Positions 5,123 to 12,816 of a stretch of DNA of 29,264 nucleotides are shown piece after piece. The stretch lies in the IMG/VR virus record IMGVR_UViG_3300042505_000155, positions 1-29,264 of that record; one strand, given 5' to 3'. Both the position numbers and the translations under genes were made by a program. The notes below the pieces were generated by a model, which had not been told where the DNA came from, searched no databases, and worked only from the letters and a program-made list of their open reading frames with translations. The DNA is from a virus. Each line of letters begins with the position of its first letter. Positions within the stretch are counted from its first letter, which is position 1.

Positions 5123-6402
5123 AGATTAACCACCTTGATTTGTTTAGTGGGATAGGTGGATTCCATTTAGGTTTTGAGAAAGCAGGATATGAAATAACAT
5201 CCTACTTCTCGGAGATAGACAAACACGCAATCGCAGTTTACAAACATCAATTCCCAACCTCAACCTATGTCGGTTCAGTTACCAATGTTCGAGGAGCAGA
5301 CCTTCCAAGAATCAACCTCATCACTTTTGGAAGTCCTTGCCAAGATTTCTCATTGGCAGGAAACCGAAAGGGGATGGAAGGACAAAGAAGTTCTCTTGTC
5401 CTCGAAGCAATCCGTCTTATTAGCGAATGCCGACCAAGTGTATTTGTCTGGGAAAATGTTAAAGGGACATTCTCCTCAAATGATGGCGCAGACTTTTGGG
5501 CGATTATCCAAGCCTTTACCGACATTGGGGGCTATAGACTTGAATGGCAACTGCTTAATACAAGTTGGTTTCTACCCCAAAATAGAGAGCGGATATACCT
5601 TGTCGGATATTCTACAACCACAGGAGGAGATTGGGGAGGAGTATTTCCTATCGCAACAAACAACCGAGAGGCTGATGAGTTACAGGGACAACACCTATCA
5701 GCCAATACCATTCTCCAACGATATACCGCCTGTGCAAACGGAACGTCTATCGGTGAACGTGAACTCGCTTCACAAGTAAAACAAATCGGAACTAAACTTG
5801 ATTCTAATGGTGGCACTCAACCCTACCAGCAAGACCGAGTGTCCGATGCTGATGGTATTGTTCCTGCTCTTAATCAAGGAAAGAGTGATCTTATTCTAAG
5901 AGTAAAATCAGCTACAAGTTTAGGGTATGAAGAAGCAACAAGCGGTGATACCATTTACACTTCTCGCACCCAAAGCGAAACTCGCAGAGGTCGTGTAGGA
6001 AAACAAAAAGCTCAAACACTTGAAACGAGTTGCAATCAAGCAGTAATTCAACCAAATTATACCTACGAGAAAGTCAACGAAACCATCAGACGGAATGACT
6101 TTAAGGAGGGAGAGGTTAAGGCAATGGACTTGTACAACAAAACCCTGCGTGATGAATCACCCACACTAACGCAACCCGAACACAACGGCATCAGCCTATT
6201 TGATGGCTACCGAATCCGTAGGCTAACACCTATTGAATGTGAACGCTTACAGGGCTTCCAAGATCAGCATACGGCTTATGGCAATTATGATGGAGAAGTA
6301 AAACCTATGAGCAACTCCCAACGCTACAAGCAATGCGGTAACGCAGTAACCGTTGACGTAGTTGCGGCAGTCGCTAAAAAATGCATACCTTTATTTAATT
6401 AA
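5119..6402 (+). CDS. dcm: C5 cytosine DNA methyltransferase (orphan)
   Basis: This 427-residue protein has the C5-methyltransferase motifs in order: I DLFSGIGGF (7-15), IV GSPCQDFS with catalytic Cys74, VI WENV (111-114), VIII PQNRERIYLVG (153-163), then a long variable region, and C-terminal IX RRLTPIECERLQGF and X QCGNAVTVDVVAA. It transfers a methyl group from SAM to C5 of cytosine in a specific site, set by the region between VIII and IX. No restriction endonuclease partner is visible, so protection of phage DNA from host restriction is the likely role. The ATGA overlap chooses ATG 5119 over an upstream in-frame GTG at 5095. Composition is more AT-rich than the replication genes. Confidence 0.93.
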   Translation: MKINHLDLFSGIGGFHLGFEKAGYEITSYFSEIDKHAIAVYKHQFPTSTYVGSVTNVRGADLPRINLITFGSPCQDFSLAGNRKGMEGQRSSLVLEAIRLISECRPSVFVWENVKGTFSSNDGADFWAIIQAFTDIGGYRLEWQLLNTSWFLPQNRERIYLVGYSTTTGGDWGGVFPIATNNREADELQGQHLSANTILQRYTACANGTSIGERELASQVKQIGTKLDSNGGTQPYQQDRVSDADGIVPALNQGKSDLILRVKSATSLGYEEATSGDTIYTSRTQSETRRGRVGKQKAQTLETSCNQAVIQPNYTYEKVNETIRRNDFKEGEVKAMDLYNKTLRDESPTLTQPEHNGISLFDGYRIRRLTPIECERLQGFQDQHTAYGNYDGEVKPMSNSQRYKQCGNAVTVDVVAAVAKKCIPLFN

Positions 6403-6404
6403 CA

Positions 6405-6414
6405 AAAACCAATC
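6405..6414 (+). promoter_or_regulatory. AAAACCAATC leader motif
   Basis: AAAACCAATC followed by TT lies directly before ATG 6417 of the exonuclease-like gene, in the 14-nt gap after the methyltransferase stop. Confidence 0.65.
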
Positions 6415-6416
6415 TT

Positions 6417-7187
6417 ATGAAAATAATAGAACTTTTAGACGGCAGCACTTGGGATATGGAGACAATCCTTGAGAAGATGCACGATGACCAATTTTACTAC
6501 GGAGTACTCGGCAAGAACGCCCTGTCCTCCTCTGCCTGTAAGCTGCTGCTTACTTCACCAAAGACGTACCATTACGTTACGAAGTACGGCAGCGAGGAGT
6601 CTGATGCGTTTGCAGTAGGCAGACTCGTTCACCTGATGGCTCTTGAGCCGCACAGAGTAGCGGACTACGAGGTGATAGAAGTACAGAGCAAGAACGCAAA
6701 GGCGTGGCAAGATGCAAAGGGCAAGCGTAACCTATGCACCCGTAAGGAGTACAACGAAGCGCAACGTATCTCTGATGCGCTCCTGCGCAACGAGAACGTG
6801 CTTGGCCTGCTAACTGGCTGCGAGTTTGAAGTACCAAAGATTGGTATGATTGGCGGCCTGCCCTTTAGGGCGAAGGCTGACATCTATGCTGATGGATTCT
6901 TGGCTGACTTGAAAACAACAACCGACCTACGAGCATTCCCTTATTCTGCAAAAAAGTACGGCTACGATGTGCAGGCGTTCATCTACACCCGATTGTTCGG
7001 AGTACCGATTGATAAGTTCTTCTTTGTCGCTATTGACAAGGCAAGCCTTGACATAGGCATCTACTCCGTGAGTCCCGAGTTCGTGGCAGAGGGAGAACGC
7101 AAGACCCTTGAGGCTATTGAAATGTACAAGCAGTTTTTCATCTTGGGTGAGGACTTGGACTCGTACACAGTTGTAGGCACGTTATGA
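6417..7187 (+). CDS. RecE-like PD-(D/E)XK exonuclease
   Basis: This 256-residue protein carries the PDDEXK exonuclease signature: GRLVHLMALEP with His72, FRAKADIYADG with Asp155, and LADLKTTTD with D164-x-K166. A motif with Q later (DVQAFIYTRLF) matches the QxxxY region of RecB/RecE-type nucleases. It would resect double-stranded ends to give 3' overhangs for recombination or replication-dependent repair, presumably with the SSB-like protein; no annealase is seen in this window. The length fits the stand-alone nuclease domain. The start follows the leader motif. Confidence 0.8.
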   Translation: MKIIELLDGSTWDMETILEKMHDDQFYYGVLGKNALSSSACKLLLTSPKTYHYVTKYGSEESDAFAVGRLVHLMALEPHRVADYEVIEVQSKNAKAWQDAKGKRNLCTRKEYNEAQRISDALLRNENVLGLLTGCEFEVPKIGMIGGLPFRAKADIYADGFLADLKTTTDLRAFPYSAKKYGYDVQAFIYTRLFGVPIDKFFFVAIDKASLDIGIYSVSPEFVAEGERKTLEAIEMYKQFFILGEDLDSYTVVGTL

Positions 7188-7336
7188 CCGACATCACCAA
7201 ATGCACAGGCGAAGGTTGCCCTCTAAAAGAAACCTGCTACCGCTTTACCGCCCCTACGGATATGTACCAATCGTTCTTTGTTGGCATACCTGTCAAGCAC
7301 GGCCAATGCGAATACTATTGGAACACCAAACTTTAA
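7184..7336 (+). CDS. Small four-cysteine protein (possible zinc finger)
   Basis: This 50-residue gene is coupled by ATGA to the exonuclease gene. Cysteines fall at residues 7, 12, 18 and 42 (KCTGEGCPLKETCYRF, then GQCEYYW), a layout suited to binding one zinc ion. I recognise the C-x4-C-x5-C start as a recurrent small protein in Bacteroidota phages. Its function is unknown; protein or nucleic acid contact is possible. Confidence 0.7.
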   Translation: MTDITKCTGEGCPLKETCYRFTAPTDMYQSFFVGIPVKHGQCEYYWNTKL

Positions 7337-7338
7337 CA

Positions 7339-7349
7339 TAAAACCAATC
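7339..7349 (+). promoter_or_regulatory. TAAAACCAATC motif without adjacent start
   Basis: TAAAACCAATC occurs here, but the next ATG is 55 nt downstream, unlike the other copies. Instead it is followed by a T-loop hairpin and a repeat pair. This argues that the motif may be an RNA or regulatory element and not only part of a ribosome-binding region. Confidence 0.5.
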
Positions 7350-7366
7350 GTTGCATTTTTTGCAAC
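7350..7366 (+). promoter_or_regulatory. Small hairpin GTTGCA-T5-TGCAAC
   Basis: A six-pair stem with a five-T loop lies between the TAAAACCAATC motif and the repeat pair. The stem is AT-rich with no T-run after it, so it is a weak terminator at best and may be a protein site. Confidence 0.4.
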
Positions 7367-7370
7367 ACCT

Positions 7371-7406
7371 CAAAGTGTAAAATAAAAAATAAACAAAGTG
7401 TAAAAT
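7371..7406 (+). repeat. Direct repeat pair CAAAGTGTAAAAT, 23-bp period
   Basis: CAAAGTGTAAAAT occurs at 7371-7383 and again at 7394-7406, exactly 23 bp apart. The second copy covers the first ATG of the next gene. A related pair with the same 23-bp period lies before the endolysin gene (28791 and 28814). The layout suggests an operator or activator site governing this cassette; the binding protein is unknown. Confidence 0.6.
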
Positions 7407-7560
7407 GCAAGATCAATTTATGAGGATTGCTATGGCGCAGCTCCGTAGCACATACCCCTTCAAGCCCCAACGCAGAGCAGTAGCTGCTCGGATGTGGGTA
7501 AAGTATTTAGACCGCAAAGCGATGGCGCAATGGTTCAAAGACCAAGAGGCGAGCGTATGA
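7405..7560 (+). CDS. Small basic hypothetical protein
   Basis: The 51-residue frame beginning MQDQFMRIAMAQLRSTYPF is basic (PQRRAVAARMWVKYLDRK) and helical, and it is coupled to the glycosyltransferase gene by ATGA. ATG 7405 lies inside the second operator-like repeat, so in-frame ATG 7420 or 7432 may be used instead. No family is recognised. It is the first gene of the modification cassette. Confidence 0.55.
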   Translation: MQDQFMRIAMAQLRSTYPFKPQRRAVAARMWVKYLDRKAMAQWFKDQEASV

Positions 7561-8495
7561 TTAGACCCTTTGTGCTTGCCTTCCACAAGCAGAACTCGGG
7601 TGTATCACACCACAGGACATTTGCCCCCTTGATATGCCACAAGGATGCCGATGTCTTTTTTATTGAGAAGATAACGGACATAGACCCCGAGATGTGGCCT
7701 AAAGTGACTCACATCTTTGCAAGCCGTGCATTTCCTGTTGAGCCGTTTGATGACTTTGTAAAGCTCTGCCGTAAGGAGGGCATCAAGCTAATCGTTGATA
7801 ACGATGATTGGTGGGTTCTGCCTCCTACGCATCCTTTGCAGGGATTGTACGTTGAGCGGATGAGAACTCGCATCGTGCGCTCTATGAAAGCAGCAGATGA
7901 GGTATGGGTGACAAACAAGCACCTTGCCTCAAAGGTCAAGAAGTACAATACCAACATCCGAATCATCCCCAATGCAATCAGCGTAGCAACGTGGCAGGTA
8001 GAGAGAAAGCCAAGCGAAGAAGTACGCTTCGGGTATATCGGAGGCAACCACCACGCAGCAGACGTAAAGGAATCCACAATCAACCTTGAGGGCTATCAAG
8101 GGTATGTGGCAGAGGTAGATGGTTACCCAGACATTATGAAGGCAAGCCATAGGCTGCCCACTATGCCACCAACACACTACCACAAGCTCTACGAGTTCTT
8201 TGATGTGAGCCTCGTGCCGCTTACGACATCCGAGTTTGCCAAGTGCAAGTCGCACCTAAAGATGCTTGAGGCAGGGTTCAGCAAGTGTGCTATGATAGTG
8301 AGCAACACGCAACCCTATTCACCTTATATCACAAAGAATAATTGCATTGCCATCAAGCACCCAAGCGAATGGGCAGGAGCAATCAAGAGGCTAAAAGAAA
8401 ACCCTAACCAAGTGGCTGACCTAACGGAATCGTTATACGAGTTTGTGCAAGACTTCACGATGGACAAAATAAACGAACTACGATGCTTTACATAG
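7557..8495 (+). CDS. GT-B glycosyltransferase (GT4-like)
   Basis: The 312-residue product resembles group 1/GT4 glycosyltransferases. It has an N-terminal half ending in VDNDDWW, a linker with RIIPNAI, then the donor-binding half with VRFGYIGGNHH and KMLEAGFSKCAMIVSN. Such enzymes transfer a sugar from a nucleotide-sugar to an acceptor, using a C-terminal Rossmann fold for the donor. The acceptor here, virion protein, DNA or host glycan, is unknown. ATG 7557 is preferred over 7494 because it gives an ATGA overlap with the small gene upstream. It overlaps the next glycosyltransferase by 13 nt. Confidence 0.75.
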   Translation: MIRPFVLAFHKQNSGVSHHRTFAPLICHKDADVFFIEKITDIDPEMWPKVTHIFASRAFPVEPFDDFVKLCRKEGIKLIVDNDDWWVLPPTHPLQGLYVERMRTRIVRSMKAADEVWVTNKHLASKVKKYNTNIRIIPNAISVATWQVERKPSEEVRFGYIGGNHHAADVKESTINLEGYQGYVAEVDGYPDIMKASHRLPTMPPTHYHKLYEFFDVSLVPLTTSEFAKCKSHLKMLEAGFSKCAMIVSNTQPYSPYITKNNCIAIKHPSEWAGAIKRLKENPNQVADLTESLYEFVQDFTMDKINELRCFT

Positions 8496-9010
8496 TCACG
8501 CCCTGCTCACGCCCTCACAACCTTGTAAGGCTAAAACAACACATCCCTGCGTACGCAACGTGGGTTGTGATGATGGATGCCTCTACCAACTACAAAGGAG
8601 CAACAAGCGCATCAGTCACCCACTACTCCACACGCACAGGTAACGCAGGCCACCCCCTCCGCAATGAGTTCCTTGAATTGTATGCTGATTCTTTTACCAA
8701 AGAAGATTGGGTGTACTTCTTGGATGATGACAACATCTTGCACCCAAAGTTCCTTGAGGAGTGGAGCAACTTGCATTCCCTTGATTGCTCTATCGTAACG
8801 TGGGGGCAAGTAGGTAGGCTCCGCCCTACCGACCAACCAAGAGTCGGCAACATAGATACCGCCTGCTATATGTTCAAGCCATACGACCTGCCCAACCTAC
8901 GCTTTGAGATGACCTATGAGGCAGATGGCACCTTTGCACAAGCAGCATCCGAGCAAGGCACACTTATCTGCGTAGAGCAGTACCTTTGTTATTACAACGC
9001 CCTAAAATGA
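8483..9010 (+). CDS. GT-A glycosyltransferase
   Basis: This 175-residue protein starts with the MLYIVTPCSRP strand typical of GT-A nucleotide-sugar binding and has WVYFLDDDNILHP (about residues 72-84), a DxD metal/donor motif. It is short and close to a minimal GT-A core. It probably acts on the same pathway as the GT-B enzyme it overlaps, adding a second sugar or working on the same acceptor. No membrane segment is present, so it is cytoplasmic. Confidence 0.75.
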   Translation: MLYIVTPCSRPHNLVRLKQHIPAYATWVVMMDASTNYKGATSASVTHYSTRTGNAGHPLRNEFLELYADSFTKEDWVYFLDDDNILHPKFLEEWSNLHSLDCSIVTWGQVGRLRPTDQPRVGNIDTACYMFKPYDLPNLRFEMTYEADGTFAQAASEQGTLICVEQYLCYYNALK

Positions 9011-9534
9011 AAACGAGCAAACAAATAGACGGGTGGTTCAACCACCAAGCAGCATACGACTACCTCCTTGCCAATATGCCCGAAGACGGCACATTCGTAG
9101 AACTGGGTGCGTGGCTCGGTAAGTCATCAGCCTACCTATGCGACAAAGCAACACACCAAAACATCACAATCATAGATTCCTTCAAAGGAACGGCAGAGTA
9201 CATAGACTCCTACTACAAGCTCGCCAAGACCAACGACATCTACGAGCTGTTCTTGGAGAATATGGGAACCCGTAATTACAATGTAATCAAAGGAACATCC
9301 AAAGTAGCTGCAAAAATGTTTCTGAACGAATCCCTTGACGTGGTATTCATAGACCTTGACCATTCCTATAAGGCGGTAAAGGAAGACATCAAGCTATGGC
9401 TACCCAAAGTAAAGAAGGGAGGCTTCATCGCAGGAGATGACTACCACGAACATTGGAAGGGAGTAATCCAAGCCGTTGATGAACTCCTGCCTCGTGCTAC
9501 GTTCATTGATGACTGTTGGATTTACCAAAGGTGA
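9007..9534 (+). CDS. Class I SAM-dependent methyltransferase
   Basis: This 175-residue protein has a Rossmann start FVELGAWLGKSSAYL (motif I, about residues 30-44), an acidic ITIIDSFKG (motif II) and LDVVFIDLDHSYKAVKEDI followed by GGFIAGDDYHE. The DLDHSY...GDDYH pattern is that of the Methyltransf_24 group, often found with glycan biosynthesis genes. I infer methylation of a sugar or small acceptor from the same cassette. The start is the ATGA overlap at 9007. Confidence 0.8.
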   Translation: MKTSKQIDGWFNHQAAYDYLLANMPEDGTFVELGAWLGKSSAYLCDKATHQNITIIDSFKGTAEYIDSYYKLAKTNDIYELFLENMGTRNYNVIKGTSKVAAKMFLNESLDVVFIDLDHSYKAVKEDIKLWLPKVKKGGFIAGDDYHEHWKGVIQAVDELLPRATFIDDCWIYQR

Positions 9535-10379
9535 AAACGCTAAACTCATTGTCGGGAGGCAAGACCTCCTCGTACATCGCAGCAAACTATCCTGCGGATT
9601 ATGACATCTTCTCTCTTGTAAGAATTGAGGACAAGAACTGTTTATTCCCCGATGCCAAAATACGCAAAGAGGTAGAAGACAGAATCCAAGCTCCATTCAT
9701 CGGAACGGCAGAAGATGATATGATTATCTACACTATGCTTGACCTTGAGCAGCACATCGGCAGACCTATCACTTGGGTGACGGGGAAGACCTTTGACCAA
9801 ATCACACAACGAAAGGAGAAGGTTTACTTGCCAAACAAGGTGCAACGATTCTGCACCATACAAATGAAGATTGAACCTATTTTCTATTGGATGGCAGAGA
9901 ACATTGGTGAGCCTGTTGAAACTCGCATAGGCTTTCGTGCTAACGAAACCAGTAGGGCAAAGAATATGATGGAGCGAGTGAACCAAGATGGCCTTACTAC
10001 ATTCAAAGCAACATTCGAGAAACACAAAGACGGCAGAAACAAATGGGTAGATGTTCCATATCAGAAGCCTCACTTCCCATTGATAGATGACAACATCTAC
10101 AAAGACCACATAGAAAAGTATTGGCTTGGCAAGCCTGTACGTTTTGCTTGGATGAACAACTGCGTAGGGTGCTTTCATAAAAGCCCTTTGCTACTTCGCA
10201 AGATGTTTGACAAGCATCCCAATAAGTTAGAATGGTTTGCCAAGCGAGAACGAGAGAGCATCAACAATGCACATTGGCGTTCAGAGATGACCTACGATGA
10301 CATCAAGAATTGGAACTCGCAGTTTGAATTGTTTGATGATGATTTTAACGAATGCGATACGGGATACTGCGGACTATGA
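9531..10379 (+). CDS. PP-loop ATPase, PAPS reductase-like
   Basis: The 282-residue protein begins MKTLNSLSGGKTSSYIA, an SGGKxS pyrophosphate (PP) loop near the N-terminus, as in PAPS reductases and related ATP-pyrophosphatases. Cys residues follow in VQRFCTIQMKIEP and in NNCVGCFHKSP, which resemble the CxxC iron-sulfur or redox cysteines of the family. Roles could be sulfur transfer or nucleotide/DNA modification. No DndBCDE set is seen, so phosphorothioation is not supported. The GTG start is taken from the GTGA overlap; TTG 9516 is the alternative. Confidence 0.7.
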   Translation: MKTLNSLSGGKTSSYIAANYPADYDIFSLVRIEDKNCLFPDAKIRKEVEDRIQAPFIGTAEDDMIIYTMLDLEQHIGRPITWVTGKTFDQITQRKEKVYLPNKVQRFCTIQMKIEPIFYWMAENIGEPVETRIGFRANETSRAKNMMERVNQDGLTTFKATFEKHKDGRNKWVDVPYQKPHFPLIDDNIYKDHIEKYWLGKPVRFAWMNNCVGCFHKSPLLLRKMFDKHPNKLEWFAKRERESINNAHWRSEMTYDDIKNWNSQFELFDDDFNECDTGYCGL

Positions 10380-10636
10380 AGAACCACACAAAGGTCTATC
10401 TAAAGGGGATGGGCTACTCCACAACTGACTTCATCCCCTGTGAGGTATGTCAAGGCCAAGCGCAAGACATTCACCACATAGAATCTCGTGGGATGGGTGG
10501 AAGCAAAATTGCTGATACCATAGAAAACCTGATGGCACTATGCCGACCTTGCCACGTTGCATACGGAGATATTAAAGAATGCAAGGAGCGACTTAAAGCA
10601 ACACACGATCACCACCTCGCAAAAAGGGTTATTTAG
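10376..10636 (+). CDS. HNH endonuclease
   Basis: This 86-residue protein has the zinc-ribbon HNH form: CEVCQ, then DIHHIESRGMGG, then NLMALCRPCHVAYG. The HH of the DIHHI strand and the final His in CRPCH are the expected metal/catalytic residues, with two CxxC pairs for zinc. HNH proteins encoded next to terminase are known to assist cleavage during DNA packaging, and this gene lies directly before the small subunit. ATGA overlap fixes the start. Confidence 0.85.
   Translation: MKNHTKVYLKGMGYSTTDFIPCEVCQGQAQDIHHIESRGMGGSKIADTIENLMALCRPCHVAYGDIKECKERLKATHDHHLAKRVI
10623..10635 (+). promoter_or_regulatory. Late-gene motif AAAGGGTTATTTA
   Basis: This is the first of four copies of an AAARRGTTATTTA-like sequence placed before structural genes. 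It overlaps the end of the HNH gene and precedes ATG 10668 by about 30 nt. Its function is unknown; it may be a late promoter element or mRNA leader signal. Confidence 0.4.
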
Positions 10637-10667
10637 ATACAACCGAAAATAACGGAATTGAACGGAT

Positions 10668-10967
10668 ATGAAAGATGACAAAGGCAGGTTCATAGCAGGC
10701 AACACAGGAAGGCCAAGCGGAACACCAAACAAGACCACCAATAAAATACGAGAGGCATTCCAAACCCTTATCGAAGCCAACCTTGAGAATATGACCCTAT
10801 GGCTCACCCAAGTTGCTGCTGATGACCCAAAGGGCGCACTTGACCTCTTGAACAAGATGGCAGAGTACACAACTCCCAAACTCGCAAGGGTGGAGAACTC
10901 ACACGAAGTGTCGGATGAGCTAACGAAAATCAAGGTAGAGATTGTCCGAACTAAACCTAAAGAGTAG
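10668..10967 (+). CDS. terS: Terminase small subunit-like protein
   Basis: This 99-residue protein has an N-terminal GRFIAGNTGRPSGTPNKTTN, the G-rich RP-x-GxxNK start seen in phage DNA-packaging DUF5681-type proteins, followed by a helical region. By position, between an HNH nuclease and the large terminase, it should recognise phage DNA and recruit the large subunit. No clear helix-turn-helix can be assigned by eye. It overlaps the large subunit gene by 26 nt. Confidence 0.65.
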   Translation: MKDDKGRFIAGNTGRPSGTPNKTTNKIREAFQTLIEANLENMTLWLTQVAADDPKGALDLLNKMAEYTTPKLARVENSHEVSDELTKIKVEIVRTKPKE

Positions 10968-12102
10968 CGAACTCTTTGAGAAGAACTACACCGCACCAAC
11001 TCGGATAGTAGTCAATCAAGGCGGTAGCCGTTCTGGTAAAACCTACTCGCTTTTGCAGATGCTCATCGTGATGGCGATGGAGGATAGAGGCAAGGTGTAC
11101 TCCATTGTCCGCAAGTCGCTGCCATCTCTGAAGATGACGGCCTATCGTGACTTCTTTGAAATACTAAATGCCAACGGTCTCTATGATGAGGCACGGCATA
11201 ACAAGAGCGACTACACCTACGAGTTGAATGGCAACCTCTTTGAGTTCATCAGCCTTGACCAACCGCAGAAGAAACGTGGAGCAAGACGTGACTACCTATT
11301 CTGCAACGAAGCCAACGAACTGACTTGGGAGGATTTCTTTCAGCTCTTGATTCGTACCACAGGTAAGATATGGGTTGACTACAACCCCTCTGATGCGTTC
11401 CATTGGATTTACGATAAGTTGCTGACCCGTGATGACGTTACATACATCCAGTCAACCTACCTTGATAACCCGTTCTTGGATGCCTCAATCGTTGAGGAGA
11501 TAGAGAGGCTGCAACATACGGACAATGACTATTGGAGAATCTATGGATTAGGAGAACGTGGTATGAGCCGAGCCACCATCTTCCAATACGGGCAGGCAGA
11601 GATACCAACGGAAGCCACACTCCTATGTCACGGGATGGACTTTGGGTACACCAATGACCCAACCGCACTTGTGGCGGTCTATAAGTCGGGTGACAATCTT
11701 TATGTGGATGAGCTGATATACCGCACGGGTATGACAAACCCCGACATCAGCAACGTACTTTCCTCACTTGGCCTTGACCGAAGGGCAGAGATATATGCTG
11801 ACTCTGCTGAACCCAAATCTATTGAGGAGCTGCATCGTATGGGATGGAACGTGAAACCCACGCAGAAGGGCGCAGATAGCGTCATAGTGGGTATTGACGT
11901 ACTGAAGCGGCACAAGCTATTTGTAACCCCACGAAGCAGCAACCTAATCAAGGAACTTCAGAACTACAAATGGGTAGAAGATAAGAACGGCAACCTGCTC
12001 AACAAACCCATAGACGCATTCAACCACGCCATAGATGCGCTGCGCTATGCAACGTATAACAAGTTGAGCCGCCCTAACTTTGGGAGGTATGCCATACGCT
12101 AA
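10942..12102 (+). CDS. terL: Terminase large subunit (PBSX-like)
   Basis: This 386-residue packaging motor has an ATPase Walker A GGSRSGKT (27-34), Walker B-like YLFCNEANE (118-126, with Glu123 or Glu126 as the likely catalytic acid), and a nuclease domain with GMDFGYTNDPTA (Asp233), IYADSAEP (Asp287) and DAFNHAIDALRYA. It translocates DNA into the capsid through the portal and cuts concatemers. The length and motifs match PBSX-type terminases. The start must lie before the P-loop, and TTG 10942 inside the small subunit gene is the only good option. Confidence 0.92.
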   Translation: MSELNLKSSELFEKNYTAPTRIVVNQGGSRSGKTYSLLQMLIVMAMEDRGKVYSIVRKSLPSLKMTAYRDFFEILNANGLYDEARHNKSDYTYELNGNLFEFISLDQPQKKRGARRDYLFCNEANELTWEDFFQLLIRTTGKIWVDYNPSDAFHWIYDKLLTRDDVTYIQSTYLDNPFLDASIVEEIERLQHTDNDYWRIYGLGERGMSRATIFQYGQAEIPTEATLLCHGMDFGYTNDPTALVAVYKSGDNLYVDELIYRTGMTNPDISNVLSSLGLDRRAEIYADSAEPKSIEELHRMGWNVKPTQKGADSVIVGIDVLKRHKLFVTPRSSNLIKELQNYKWVEDKNGNLLNKPIDAFNHAIDALRYATYNKLSRPNFGRYAIR

Positions 12103-12106
12103 AACT

Positions 12107-12120
12107 AAAAGGTTATTTTA
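12107..12120 (+). promoter_or_regulatory. Late-gene motif AAAAGGTTATTTTA
   Basis: This motif lies in the 21-nt gap between terminase and the tail chaperone gene, 3 nt before ATG 12124. It matches the copy at 22987-22999 in its first 12 bases. Confidence 0.5.
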
Positions 12121-12123
12121 ATA

Positions 12124-12816
12124 ATGGAACTAAAGGTAATTGTACCCACCTCCCTGTCGGAGATCACGCTTGACCAATACCAACGCTTTGCGAGGCTTGA
12201 GGGCGATGAGGAGTTCTTGACCCACAAGATGCTTGAGATATTCTGCGGAGTGCCTCTGGCAGAGTTGCCCAATGTAAAGTTCGCAAGCGTAGCCAATGTG
12301 ATGCGCCACATCAATACGATGTTCAGCGAGAAGCCAAACCTAAAGACAGAGTTCACGATGGGCGGTGAAACCTACGGGTTCATCCCTAACCTTGAGGACA
12401 TAACCTTCGGTGAGTATGTGGACTTGGATAATTATATGGGTGACATACAAGAGCTGCACAAAACGATGGCAGTCCTCTACCGACCCATCACCGAGCGCAT
12501 AGGCAAGCGGTACGCTATTGAGCCATACGAATCAGCATCCAAATACTCCGCATCAATGAAGGATGCGCCAATGGATGTTGTGATGGGAGCATCGGTTTTT
12601 TTTTGGCGTTTAGGAAACGAGTTACTTCTCGCTACCCTGACCTCTTTGGAGAAGGAGAAAACGAATACTCCGCAGAGTCCCAATTCGGTAGAAAGTGGGG
12701 ATGGTATTCTTCCTTCCATCAGCTTGCTCAAGGAGATGTTACAAGATTTGAACGAGTCGGAAGGCTTGGCGTTCACGAAGCCCTTACCTTTCTCGTTTTT
12801 GAAAAAGAGCGCATAG
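12124..12816 (+). CDS. Tail assembly chaperone, zero-frame product (gpG-like)
   Basis: The 230-residue zero-frame product begins MELKVIVPTSLSEITLDQYQ and is acidic and helical. I interpret it as the short form of a tail assembly chaperone like lambda gpG, which coats the tape measure before tube polymerisation. The frame contains a run of nine T (12596-12604) reading GTT TTT TTT TGG. The tail after this point (WRLGNELLLATLTSLEKEKT onward) is the alternative to a -1 extension. It begins 3 nt after a late-gene motif. Confidence 0.7.
   Translation: MELKVIVPTSLSEITLDQYQRFARLEGDEEFLTHKMLEIFCGVPLAELPNVKFASVANVMRHINTMFSEKPNLKTEFTMGGETYGFIPNLEDITFGEYVDLDNYMGDIQELHKTMAVLYRPITERIGKRYAIEPYESASKYSASMKDAPMDVVMGASVFFWRLGNELLLATLTSLEKEKTNTPQSPNSVESGDGILPSISLLKEMLQDLNESEGLAFTKPLPFSFLKKSA

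Noticed and set aside
7494-7556. Upstream start for the GT-B glycosyltransferase
   Set aside because: It lies within the coding frame of the 51-residue gene; ATG 7557 gives an ATGA overlap and begins at the first beta strand.
9642-10178. Minus-strand 178-residue frame opposite the PAPS reductase-like gene
   Set aside because: The + strand has a clear PP-loop protein with coupled neighbours; the reverse frame has no motif or leader.
9531-10379. DNA phosphorothioation (DndC) assignment for the PP-loop gene
   Set aside because: No other dnd genes are visible, and the PP-loop alone does not separate DndC from other PAPS reductase-like proteins.
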